From Adiantum capillus-veneris (taxonomy: Eukaryota; Streptophyta; Polypodiopsida; Polypodiales; Pteridaceae), in contig CM043971.1 of assembly GCA_014529385.2 (NCBI GenBank), positions 31,265,209 through 31,329,208 on the forward strand: a stretch of DNA of 64,000 bases, written 5' to 3'. The position numbers and the translations under genes are program-made. The notes beneath the pieces were generated by a model. It had not been told where the DNA came from, did not search any database, and saw only the letters and a list, made by a program, of their open reading frames with translations. This document shows positions 47,391-56,237 of the stretch, one piece after another. Numbering within the stretch: the stretch's first letter is position 1; every line of letters begins with the position of its first letter.

Positions 47391-50300
47391 TCAATAAAGT
47401 CCTGTCGTCTTGAGCATCTGCAAATGTGATTCGTATCGTAAGTTGCCGATGGTCAAGGTTGGGCCGAATATTTTGCTTTCGTGGGTGAAAAAGCCGGTGT
47501 AGAAAGCTTCTTCGAATGTTTGCATGTGGAAGCTAGGCAAAAACATAATCCTTTGGTATAGGAGGTGTAACACTTTTGGAGAAGGCTGCAATGAAAGATC
47601 GTACATCATATCAGTCACTGTGTCGGCCGTCGATAGTGTACTCGAGGTCGTGGCTTTATCTGGCGCGAACACTTCAATGCAAGCTAAGAGAGTCCTGCAG
47701 ATTTTCTTGAGCATCTGACATGAAAGGTCAGGAGAGACAGTAAAGAGCTTGATGGTGCCCGTTAGGGTTTTCACCATGTAGGCTTTACCTATTCTCTCTC
47801 CTGCCTTTGGTCTTGGCATCCTGGGAAAATTAAGCCAATTTGGCTTCTTTTCTGCAATCCTGCCATGCTCTTTCCAGTTTCTGACTCTTGGCACCGGGCA
47901 GAAGGTTGCATCCTCCCGAATCTCCTTTGGTGCCTCCACCAAGTAGATGAGGTAGGCTGGGTATTTGCTCAGCCAACCTTTCCTCCATCTAGGTTGTGAA
48001 TCTACTATCTTCTTTGATTGTTCCTCCTTTGTGATGTCACCTTCGTAAAGAGCGACATACTGCTCCTCCTCTATTCTCTTTTTCGTCTTTAGCACTTCAA
48101 ATTTCATCAAAGGGAAAGGCAGGCTGGGTTGCATCCACTGTTCATGGAGCACTTTTGTGTCTAGTCCCTGAAGTCTAATGGAGATTAGGAGTCTCCTCTC
48201 CCATTCCATTTCTGCCTTGGCACTCTCCTCTGCTGACTTTTCTATTTGGTCATGGAGCCTTTGTTCTTCTTCTTCAGAGATTCTTGAAGTCGAAGCCACC
48301 TCTTGAGCTGGGGCTGGATCTTCAATTGTGTTTGCCTCTCCAGTTTCTGGTAGCTCTATGGATGATCCACCTGATTCTTCTTGTGGTGTCTCTGTATCTC
48401 TCCTTTGTTGCTCTTGTAGATCTTGGAGCTGTTTGCGGAGGGCCTCATTCTCTATCCTTAGTGTTTGATTTTCTAATGTGAGCCTCTCCTCTGCGGCCAA
48501 TGATCCCTCCGCAATGTGCAACCTTTGCACTTGCTCTAATCTTAGCTCTCTTTGTAAGCTTCGGACCTGGTCTTCCAAAACTGGTACGATAGCTCCCTGT
48601 TGTTCGGTTCCTGCTCTGCTAGCTCTAGGGGTAGTCCTGAGTCTAGTGATTGTTCTTTCTTGGAGCTCGACTCTCTCCCTTAGCTCAACGAGCTCATCCT
48701 TGGCCGCCTCCAACTCATCCTCTATCCGCTCCCTTGCTTCCTGTGCACTTGTTACTTCTCTTGAAGCCTCGGCTAGCTGGAGTATCAAGCCGTCTCTCTC
48801 GTTTTTCGCGTCATAGAGTGATGCTTTATGACTTTCAGATTCAGTCATAGCATTCTCTAATTTTCTCTGCAACTCCGCTTCCCTTTGTTTGGCTGTCTCA
48901 ATCTCTACTTCCTTTGCCTTGGATCTTTCTTTTATCTTGCTGAGCAGTTCATGCACCATGTGCATGTCTTTTTCATCTTCATCTGTCAACTCTAAAGCTC
49001 TTTCTACCACCACCTCCATTGGCTTTGGCTCTTCTAGTACGTTCGGTTCGTCCAGTTTCTCTTCACTTTCTTTTTTACTCTTTGTCTTTTCCTCCGTCCC
49101 TCTCCGTTCATCTTGTTTTTGTAGGGTGATCCCATAAAATGCCTCAAGGGCCTCTTCTTCAGTGTATCCTATAGCTACCAGATCCTCATAATCATTTCTC
49201 TTTTGCTGAACTGGATCTATCTTCTTTTCTTTGGTCTCGGCCTCTGGCTTTTCCAAATCATCTGTGTCCACCTCTACTGTGGTCTCCTCCACAATTTTTT
49301 CCGTCTTCTTCAGGCTTGGTACATCAGTCATAGAGGAATATCTGTCCTCAGCTTCCTTGGCTTTCCCTTTGTCGGCTTGCCCGTCTATCTCTTGAGGCTT
49401 AGTAGACTCATCTACTTTCCTTTTCCCCTTGTCGTCCTTTTTTAGCTCAGCTTTTAATTGTTGTACCTCCTCTTCAGTGTATGGCTCGACAGGTTGCTGC
49501 TCCAGAATAGCCTCTGACTCCTCATAAGCTTTAATATATTGATCGTATTGATCAATATGTGGCCTGGCCGGGCTAGTTCCGACTTTAGTGGGGTCTGGCA
49601 CCCACTTTTCTTCAAAGTCACCCTTTAGAGCTCTTTCCGCTCTAAACTGCTCCACTAGTATTTCCATTCTTGCCGCTTTCTGACTTTTGGTTTGCTTGGG
49701 AGCAACCTTCTTCTTTACTTTCTTCTTAAGCGGCTCGTCCACATCCTCTTCAGGTTCTAAAACTATTTCTAGTTTCCGGCGTGCTCTTGTGGATGCCCTC
49801 TTGGATACTTCGGGCTGTTCTTCCTCCTCGTCAGCTTCTCTAAGCCACTCATTCTGGGAGGGAACCTTTGGCCACTGATCTCTAGCTCCAATAGCTTCAT
49901 AAGCTATTCTTGTCAGAATTTCCGCTCCTCCTATGTACTTTGGCTTCTCGTTGTGCATGGCAATTACTTGCTCGTGGATGTGTTGAGCGTAATTCACCTC
50001 TTTTGGCATATTGCTCTTTAATGCCCATGTGATGGTGGTCGCAATGGCATGGGGTGGTGTCGTATACTTTTGCGGTCTTTTACTGCAAACATGAAGAAAT
50101 TGGTTGTATAGTCGGCAAAGGGTTGCCGCTCTTGGGTCTGCCATATCTCCATAGGTTGCATTCTGTTTCTTGGGCCCATAGACCTCTATGGCCTCCCTTC
50201 TTTCCCTGACAGAGCTCCCTTTGTTGTGCAGCTTCAATGCGTCTGCAATGAGCTGTGGAGTGATCTGTACTTCTACTTTCTCTCCATCCATGGCTGTCAA

Positions 50301-50462
50301 TGTGGCTTTTCCATCCTTCTGAATGGATGTTGCCAACTCGTACACTCTTCTTGTATCCACACCTGATGGTCTCGAGGTGAAGAAACTGTGCAAGTCTGCC
50401 CTTTCCAGGTACCTGCTGATGTCTTCTGACCTGCTATAATCTACCAATTTCTGTGGGATCAT
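47391..50462 (-). CDS. E4 ORF2: ~1,023-aa coiled-coil protein of unknown function
   Basis: One uninterrupted frame filling the interior to 37 bp before the polypurine tract. The first ATG is at 50462; the frame is open upstream to a TAG at 50505-50507. Residue positions below are counted from the 1,027-residue open frame beginning at 50474. An N-terminal globular part (1-230) contains YLERADLHSFF and ITPQLIADALKL. A K/E-rich linker (235-500) includes a KKKVKKK cluster, a possible nuclear signal. A long coiled coil (about 500-780) has R-E-L-R-L-E-Q and heptad leucines. A C-terminal globular part (820-1027) is rich in W, P and aromatics. The N-terminal pattern faintly recalls the plant-specific ORF1 domain of Athila-type elements, but I cannot confirm this. 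Intact coding over 3 kb with ~3% LTR divergence argues for recent selection on this protein. Confidence 0.8.
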   Translation of the reverse strand: MIPQKLVDYSRSEDISRYLERADLHSFFTSRPSGVDTRRVYELATSIQKDGKATLTAMDGEKVEVQITPQLIADALKLHNKGSSVRERREAIEVYGPKKQNATYGDMADPRAATLCRLYNQFLHVCSKRPQKYTTPPHAIATTITWALKSNMPKEVNYAQHIHEQVIAMHNEKPKYIGGAEILTRIAYEAIGARDQWPKVPSQNEWLREADEEEEQPEVSKRASTRARRKLEIVLEPEEDVDEPLKKKVKKKVAPKQTKSQKAARMEILVEQFRAERALKGDFEEKWVPDPTKVGTSPARPHIDQYDQYIKAYEESEAILEQQPVEPYTEEEVQQLKAELKKDDKGKRKVDESTKPQEIDGQADKGKAKEAEDRYSSMTDVPSLKKTEKIVEETTVEVDTDDLEKPEAETKEKKIDPVQQKRNDYEDLVAIGYTEEEALEAFYGITLQKQDERRGTEEKTKSKKESEEKLDEPNVLEEPKPMEVVVERALELTDEDEKDMHMVHELLSKIKERSKAKEVEIETAKQREAELQRKLENAMTESESHKASLYDAKNERDGLILQLAEASREVTSAQEARERIEDELEAAKDELVELRERVELQERTITRLRTTPRASRAGTEQQGAIVPVLEDQVRSLQRELRLEQVQRLHIAEGSLAAEERLTLENQTLRIENEALRKQLQDLQEQQRRDTETPQEESGGSSIELPETGEANTIEDPAPAQEVASTSRISEEEEQRLHDQIEKSAEESAKAEMEWERRLLISIRLQGLDTKVLHEQWMQPSLPFPLMKFEVLKTKKRIEEEQYVALYEGDITKEEQSKKIVDSQPRWRKGWLSKYPAYLIYLVEAPKEIREDATFCPVPRVRNWKEHGRIAEKKPNWLNFPRMPRPKAGERIGKAYMVKTLTGTIKLFTVSPDLSCQMLKKICRTLLACIEVFAPDKATTSSTLSTADTVTDMMYDLSLQPSPKVLHLLYQRIMFLPSFHMQTFEEAFYTGFFTHESKIFGPTLTIGNLRYESHLQMLKTTGLY

Positions 50463-50504
50463 CGGTACATCCACCGCTTGCCCTTGAGGATCTCTGAAAG
50501 TCCC

Positions 50505-50507
50505 CTA
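50505..50507 (-). other. In-frame TAG separating ORF2 from upstream coding text
   Basis: The ORF2 frame continues upstream of this stop for 36 open codons, to 50615. A single base change would create it from a sense codon. It could be a copy-specific mutation or a readthrough site. Confidence 0.8.
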
Positions 50508-50586
50508 GTAGATCTTTATTCCCTCTTTCTCCAATACTGCTTCCTCCACCCAAGTTTTGGTTGGCTTGAGGGTTTCTGCTGGAATG

Positions 50587-51408
50587 TCAAAGGGTTCCGC
50601 TTCTGCAAGAGCATCCCCCAAAATATGTATATCCTTCTAATTCTTTCTTGCCCATTGTTGAGTATTGCCTCCCATACTTGTCGTAAGCGGCAATTTTCAC
50701 TTTCGATCCCTCTGTGTAGGTAACGACATAAAGTCTTTTTTGGTCTGTCAACTCTCCAGTGTAGGGTTCTTCACATCTATAATAGAGATCTTGCTCCCCA
50801 TTATTATATTTGTATAGCCCCACATAGATGTTATCAGTGTTGATCCTTGTAGTTTCATTCTCTCTTCTTAACCTCACATCAGGGAAGTTCATTATTGGTG
50901 CTTTCTCCTCAAGTTCTTCATCTAATTTGGCTTTGGTGCCCATCAATCCCCATTTGTCCACAATGTTAGGGTTTAGAACTACCAAGTACATGGTACCCTC
51001 GTCATCTAGATATCTATCTCCGCTATAGCTCACAGGCACTAAGTCCTTGAACTCACCAGATCTCTCCTCTATCTTTACACAATAGCGGTCCATTCCATCT
51101 TTGTAGATCTTGGCACCTTGCTCATTGTCGTACTGGTATTTTATGAACAATAGCTTCATTGTGGCGGAAGGGTTTGATGATCCTGCTGCCATATTTTCTC
51201 TGTTGTTCAGGTTCAAGTGTTCCAAGTGTTCGGTGAAAATCTCGTAAGATCTCTCCGAAGAAGTATCAGAAACACTTCCTTCAAAGATCGGCTCTAATGG
51301 TTGCACCCAACTTTGGTTTACACTTCCCTCGGTTGATATGACACTTGCTTGTTCCCCTTGTTTTGGTTGGTTATTCTGGAGATTCCTGCCCGATCTCAAA
51401 TTCATCAA
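50587..51408 (-). CDS. E4 ORF1: 273-aa protein of unknown function
   Basis: First ORF after the leader, starting MMNLRSGRNLQNN. Residues 1-75 are polar and low in structure. 80-260 look globular, with MDRYCVKIEERSGEF, LVPVSYSGDRYLDDEG and VVLNPNIVDKWGL. The same stretch is recognisable in the decayed element at 60.2-60.7 kb, so this is a family-wide protein. The last ~10 codons (GGCSCRSGTL) follow a run of five G (minus strand, 50615-50619). Skipping one base there enters the ORF2 frame, so ORF1 is probably the N-terminal part of a longer product. No CCHC, protease or nucleic-acid-binding motif seen. Confidence 0.78.
   Translation of the reverse strand: MMNLRSGRNLQNNQPKQGEQASVISTEGSVNQSWVQPLEPIFEGSVSDTSSERSYEIFTEHLEHLNLNNRENMAAGSSNPSATMKLLFIKYQYDNEQGAKIYKDGMDRYCVKIEERSGEFKDLVPVSYSGDRYLDDEGTMYLVVLNPNIVDKWGLMGTKAKLDEELEEKAPIMNFPDVRLRRENETTRINTDNIYVGLYKYNNGEQDLYYRCEEPYTGELTDQKRLYVVTYTEGSKVKIAAYDKYGRQYSTMGKKELEGYTYFGGCSCRSGTL
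50615..50619 (-). other. G5 run at the ORF1/ORF2 frame change
   Basis: TTTGGGGGAT on the minus strand. Removing or skipping one G joins ORF1 at codon 264 to the 36 codons leading to the TAG and then ORF2. I verified the frame arithmetic against the ORF2 end: 50615 to 47391 is a multiple of three. Confidence 0.75.
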
Positions 51409-51568
51409 TTCCCCTAAAGGACTTTAACTTTTTCGTCTCGGCAATTTGTTTTCCCAAGTTTTTGTGGTCAGAATTGATCCAAACTGATTGATACTTGGTC
51501 AATTGTTTAATCTTGTCAGTTGGACAACTTCTGTTTCATCAAGTGAGAATTTTGTTGCAGTTATACTG

Positions 51569-51600
51569 AAAAAGACATTATACGCGTATGATGTCTTTTT
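51569..51600. repeat. Leader palindrome P4 (32 bp, one mismatched pair)
   Basis: Core ATTATACGCGTATGAT flanked by AAAAAGAC and GTCTTTTT. Only one base pair breaks the symmetry. Confidence 0.9.
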
Positions 51601-51852
51601 TCACTGATTTGGACTATTTTGGTTATGCTCACTCTCAGTAGCCCCCTTATGCTCAGTCCACTCACAAAATTCAGTTTGAACTCTGTTTAAGCAAGTTATG
51701 GCTGATTTAGGCTTTTCTTGGCAATTTTCCACTTTTGGCTTGTTTTGGGTCAATTGTGATCCAAATGGGATGAAACTTGAAATATAACCTCTAGACAGCT
51801 ATTACAATCGATCTGTGTTGACAAAGTATCAAAATATGTCCAAAATTAGGTC

Positions 51853-51880
51853 AAAGACATTATACGCGTATGATGTCTTT
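51853..51880. repeat. Leader palindrome P3 (28 bp, one mismatched pair)
   Basis: Same 28-bp sequence as in P4, centre-to-centre distance 282 bp from P4. Confidence 0.9.
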
Positions 51881-51976
51881 TTCATCAATTTGGGTCAAGA
51901 CTTGATATTTATGCTTTCTAAGGTGTTTGTAACAATCTTATCAGGTCAGATATCAAAAATAAGCAGTGGATGTGCT

Positions 51977-52006
51977 AAAAGACATTATATGCGTATGATG
52001 TCTTTT
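51977..52006. repeat. Leader palindrome P2 (30 bp, two mismatched pairs)
   Basis: Same word with centre TATGCGTA instead of TACGCGTA; 125 bp from P3. Confidence 0.88.
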
Positions 52007-52264
52007 GTCCCAGATTTTGACTATTCTTGGTTTTAAGCCTTCTCCAATGTTTATAATTGAGTTTCAAGTGTTTTTGTCAGGTTTGAATGTAAAAACAAGA
52101 TCTGAATCCAAAATTTCCTATTCTTTGCGTTTCTTGGACTCCGACTTGTCTTTTTGGGTTTCTTTGAGTGTTAATGCTCTTGTTTTAAGTTGAAATTAGG
52201 GTATAACCCCCCTTTTGAACACTTTGGTAAAGTCAAAATTTCTGTTTTGGTCTCTGTTTGGTCA

Positions 52265-52294
52265 TTTAGACATCATACGCGTATGATGTCTAAA
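52265..52294. repeat. Leader palindrome P1 (30 bp, perfect)
   Basis: TTTAGACATCATACG followed by its exact reverse complement; 288 bp from P2 and 517 bp from the primer site. Confidence 0.95.
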
Positions 52295-52810
52295 GTTGCA
52301 AATTTCCAGTTTTTTGGCACAGAATCCTTCCTAAAGCTTTCTCAAGTGCTCAGCAACTCCCAGATACACAGAAAATTTCTTTGACTTTTGTTTATTGCAA
52401 GTTTAACTACTAACTCGACGGTTTAGTGATCTAACATGCAATCAACCATATCAAGCAAATACTCCAATGATTACTAGCTCTAGATCAGGATCAAATGAAG
52501 TCCTACCTAAGCTATTCCTAATCATAAAATGGGTTTGGTAATTGTGATTTTAAAGAGATCCACTGCCACTCACGGACTAGCAAATTCTTCTTCTATCAAC
52601 AACTACTGAACACCAACAAAACAACAAACAAATCTAAGCTAAACTAAAAATAATGTCAACACGGAAGACCCAGGAATACCCCACTTCCTAGTATCTCTCG
52701 AGATCTTCGGAGTCCACCACTCCTAGATCTTTTCTAAATAAAGTATACAAAGTAGTTTATACGACTCACCTCGTAGGATTAGTCTAAGGTCACCTACTTA
52801 GGGCTCTCGT

Positions 52811-52827
52811 CCCTGGCAGCGGCGCCA
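52811..52827 (-). other. E4 primer binding site (tRNA-Asp type)
   Basis: Minus strand TGGCGCCGCTGCCAGGG, two bases from the 5' LTR. This closely resembles the TGGCGCCGTTGCCGGGG primer site common in plant Ty3/gypsy Athila/Tat-like elements. Confidence 0.88.
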
Positions 52828-52829
52828 AA

Positions 52830-53762
52830 TGTTATGGCGGTTACACCGCTAGCGGAAGCTAAATAGCGAGAACTCAACCAACAATAGAATTTGTCAGACG
52901 AGGAAGGAGCTTGACCCGCAGGCGCATGGAAACAACTAGGTGGGTGTCAAATCACCTACTCGACCTTCTAATGACAATCACTACTAAGGAAATCAAATCT
53001 AAGTTCTAAAATACGCAAGTGACTGAAATCCGTACTACGAACGAATGCTATACGAAACAGGATCTAGAATCGTTGAATCGATCTCAAACTCAAGGGGAAG
53101 TCTATTCACTAGGTAAGAACAACACCCTAAAGACTTGAACTGCAAAATCAACCTATAACTACTCCGTGCAGTAAACGCGTATGAAGACGGGCTGAAAAAT
53201 ACAGGTGATCGAAACTTGACCCCGATGGTACCAATGTGTAGCTCTACTCGTTGTGGTTCTATAGATATGCTGTACGCTCCATTCCGACACACGAGTTGGA
53301 AGAAAACTCACACCGAAGCTCGTAGGAACTTACCACACATAGAAGTCGATAGCGCGCACTCTTGGTATATGTGTGTAGCTCTCGCCGTTGCTAACACAAT
53401 GGCGGTGTCACTTCTCCAATGGCGGCTCCGTAGCTCGCGTAGCAAGTAGATAAGACTCTGTCTCACTCTCTCTCAGACACAGTCACGGTGCTCAAAAACT
53501 CACTTTGATTAATAATCTCCTTTTTTTAGGTCACAAAAACTTTGGCTTATATACCTCAGCCTTGGAGGTGAGAACATCTCTAATTAATTACATCAGCAAG
53601 TGAAATTACTTCGGGATTACAAGCTGGAAACTCAATTGAGTCCCGTTAATTAACGAATGGCTCAAATCAAAATTAATGTCGGAAAGACATTTATTACAAT
53701 CAATGGTTACAAAATGATGAGTGTGAGCAAAAATGTGGGTGTGATCCTCTGCTGGCTCAACA
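52830..53762 (-). repeat. E4 5' LTR
   Basis: 933 bp, aligned without gaps by eye to 46409-47341. Confidence 0.95.
53546..53553 (-). promoter_or_regulatory. TATA box of the E4 5' LTR
   Basis: Minus strand TATATAAG about 210 bp from the U3 edge, conserved in the other LTR near 47130. Confidence 0.6.
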
Positions 53763-53767
53763 TAGAT
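53763..53767 (+). other. E4 target site duplication, right
   Basis: TAGAT, identical to 46404-46408. The C3 sequence continues directly after it. Confidence 0.92.
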
Positions 53768-55797
53768 GTACATGATGTACTTGATGAGGAGAGGACTGAG
53801 AATGAGCAGGTTAGAGGTATGCCTAAATGGATGGTGCATACTTTGCGTGACAATAAATTGGATGCGCGTCTAGTCGTACTTGTTCAAGTTCTCACCATGC
53901 ATCTTACGCGATAGATTGTTATGATTTGGTTGTGTCTAGCTTACATGATGTTGAGGAAGCTCTGTCGTTTGATGAAGCACAAAATTCAAAAAATTAGATG
54001 GCTGTCATGCAATCAAAATATGATGCGCTTATACAAAATGACACATGGAATATATGTGATTTGCCTTCTAGCAAAAAGGATATTGGTACAAAGTGTGTTT
54101 ACAAGTTAAAACGCAAGCGAGATGGTGAGATTGATCGCTATAAGGCTTGACTTGTTGCAAAAGGTTATGCACATAAAAAAGGCATAGATTATGAAGAGAC
54201 TTTTTCTCCCACTTGTCGTATGACTACTGTGCATTTTTATGTGCATTGGCAGCTCATTTTGGTTGTGATGTACATCAGCGAGACATTGTTACTGCTTTCT
54301 TGAATGGTGACATATTTGAGGAAGTTTATTAACATAGCCTCACTGTTTTGTCAAGAAAGGACAAGAGGATAAAGTGTGCCATTAAGGAAAATTTGGACTC
54401 ACAACGGGGCCTTATAAGGAGTTTGACTTCCTCTCTTATGTCCAAAATGGGCGTGCAGTAAATTTTTTGCAAATCAACTCTAAATTTGGCAAAGATTTGA
54501 CAATTAGACTCTTCAACCTCTATCTATTGATATATAGCACGTCATGAGATTTCTCATATTCTGAAAGATTCTATTTTTGATTCTCTTGTGATGTGACAAC
54601 TCCGTTTAGAATCTAGAGAATAAAAAATAGAATCTTTCAAAATATGAGGAATCTCGTGGCGTGCTATATATCAATAGAAAGAGCTTGAAGAGTAGATTCT
54701 AACTGCCAAATATCCGCCAAGTTTAGAGTTGATTTGCAAAAAATTTACTGCACTCGCGTTTTGGACATGAGAGAGGAAGACAAACTCCTTATAAGGCCCC
54801 TTTGTGAGTTCAAATTTTCCCTAATGAAATGTAAGAGAACTTTGTAGGGGCTGAAGCAATCTCCTCATGCTTGGTATGAGGAAGCTGATACTCATTTGTT
54901 CAAACGAGGCTTTCGTGATAGTCCCACATAAAGCACATTGTATCATTACTTGGGTATACAGTTTAAGAAGTGTGATTGTGGTATTGCCTTGTGTCAAAAA
55001 AGTTACATAGATACATTTCTATACAAGTTTGTACTTGAGGATTGCAAACCTATTGCCACTCCCATGGAAACAAGTTTAAAATTGAGTCTTCACATGATGT
55101 TGGTGATCCTGCCAATGTCACTCTTTACCAATCTACTGTTGGATGCCTTATTTATGTATGAAACATGAAGCCAGATATTTAGTTTGCAATCTCACACGTC
55201 AGCAGATTTATGCATAGCACAAGGTCTAAGCATTGGCAAGCTATCAAGATGATTTTTTTCTACTTGAGTGGCACTTTACATCTTGGATTGTTTTATCCCA
55301 AGGGTGGATCATTGTCGCTAGAATTTCATGCTTTTTTGGACCCAGATTGGGCTTGTTGTTTTGACACACGAGTGTCCATAAGTGGTTTTTGTTTCATGCT
55401 TGGCAGTTCATGTATCTCAAGCTGAGCAAGAAGCAACCTACTGTGGCCACTTCTAGTTGTGAGGATGAGTACATGGCAATCTTCATAGCTACAATTGAGT
55501 GTGTATGGCTCAGACGCCTTATGGATGATTTGGGTGTTGGACAGGACACTGCTAACACTATCTACACTTGACAGTCAGAGCGCATTGGTAGTTGCAAGGA
55601 ACCCAATTTTTCATGCTCGCACAAAGAACATTGAGATGCATTACCACTATGTTAGGGAGAGCCTCTTAGCAGGAGAGAACAACTTGGCTTATGTTCCAAC
55701 AAAGGACTATCTTGCAGATCTTTTCACAAAGGCATTGTTTTGTGAGAAGTTTGAAGCTTTCAGCAAAACTTTGGGCTTACTCTCCTTTGTGAATTGA
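53768..55797 (+). pseudogene. C3 reverse transcriptase and RNase H remnant
   Basis: RT resumes after E4: the pre-RT linker (MPKWMVHTLRDNKLDA), then [29 protein letters not shown]-like text and, after the MITE, LKQSPHAWYEE. The frame then jumps from STLY straight to HYLGIQF, so the YVDD active site is deleted. RNase H (DPDWACC, TSSCEDEY) and the end (ADLFTKAL) are readable with stops near 55169, 55425 and 55571. Not functional. Confidence 0.9.
54380..54826. mobile_element. Foldback MITE (447 bp) inserted in the C3 RT
   Basis: The two halves are inverted copies of each other for about 205-210 bp, starting CATTAAGGAAAATTTGGAC on the left and, reverse-complemented from the right, CATTAGGGAAAATTTGAAC. 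A loop of about 28 bp lies near 54590. Removal rejoins the copia frame (EDKVC to KRTLYGLKQ). The flanks aaagtgtgc and aaatgtaag are compatible with an imperfect 8-9 bp target duplication, as in hAT or Mutator-like DNA elements. No transposase. Confidence 0.88.
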
Positions 55798-55867
55798 TCA
55801 TGTCCGCAGGGCATGGCACTTCCCTATACTCTATGTGCCATCTCTCGTTCACCCCATCACTCCCATT

Positions 55868-56075
55868 TGTTACCATATACATGTGGTAGTGATGTGTGTG
55901 AACACACTTAGGATCATTGGGACATTTTTCCCCCGTGCATTGTATATACATCCATCACTCTAGGGCTTTCTTATCTTTCCATTTCACACTAAGTAATATA
56001 CTCTTCCTTGTGTGCCTTGAGCTTCCTTTGTCTTCTCCAAGCTGTATGTGTTTTCTTGCAACCCTAATTCCAACA
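55868..56075 (+). repeat. C3 3' LTR
   Basis: 208 bp, TGTTACCATA...TTCCAACA, lacking some bases in the middle relative to 43765-43992. Confidence 0.92.
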
Positions 56076-56091
56076 ATCCCTCACCCCCCCC

Positions 56092-56232
56092 GTGGATTGT
56101 ATATACGCCCATCACTCTAGGGCTATCTTATCTTTCCATTGCACACTAAGTAATATAGTCTTTGTTTTGTGCCTTGAGCTTCCTTCATCTTGTCCAAGCT
56201 ATGTGTGTTTTCCTGCAACCCTAATTCCAACA
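56092..56232 (+). repeat. Second, partial C3 LTR in tandem
   Basis: Starts within the LTR (attgtatatacgcccatcac) after a C-rich linker and runs to TTCCAACA, followed by the AAACA target duplication. The outer duplication abuts this copy and not the full LTR, so the tandem arose within the element. Confidence 0.85.
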
Positions 56233-56237
56233 AAACA
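56233..56237 (+). other. C3 target site duplication, right
   Basis: AAACA, identical to 43760-43764. Confidence 0.85.

Larger units (their letters stand above)
51409..52810 (-). other. E4 5' leader (1.4 kb) with palindromic modules
   Basis: Untranslated region between the primer site and ORF1. No long coding frame on the minus strand. It holds four palindromes listed separately, embedded in loosely similar sequence (gactatttttggtt-like words follow three of them). Confidence 0.7.
46409..53762 (-). mobile_element. E4: pol-less LTR retrotransposon with two long ORFs and a palindrome-bearing leader
   Basis: 7,354 bp. 933-bp LTRs at both ends (TGTTATGGCG...GGCTCAACA), a perfect 5-bp target duplication, a tRNA-Asp-type primer site beside the right LTR and a polypurine tract beside the left LTR set the orientation as minus. 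I count about 26 differences between the LTRs by hand (about 97% identity), mostly transitions. Order along the RNA: 1.4-kb leader with four palindromes, ORF1 (273 codons), ORF2 (~1,030 codons), PPT. Nothing resembles protease, RT, RNase H, integrase or a CCHC knuckle. It must have moved using another element's enzymes. The primer type suggests a Ty3/gypsy (Athila/Tat-like) partner. Confidence 0.93.
43765..56232 (+). mobile_element. C3: Ty1/copia retrotransposon containing nested E4 and a MITE
   Basis: LTR 43765-43992, primer site 43995-44005, gag-protease-integrase remnant 44193-46403, RT/RNase H remnant 53768-55797, LTR 55868-56075, plus an extra partial LTR to 56232. A perfect AAACA duplication flanks the whole. 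E4 (46409-53762) and a foldback MITE (54380-54826) are inserted in it. Same family as C2 but more decayed, with several internal deletions. Confidence 0.93.

Noticed and set aside
48478-49878. Several Ser/Leu-rich plus-strand frames
   Set aside because: Antisense shadows of the Glu/Lys-rich coiled-coil ORF2.
51569-52294. CRISPR-like regularly spaced palindromic repeats
   Set aside because: Spacers are 95-260 bp and related to each other, in a plant retrotransposon leader; not a CRISPR array.
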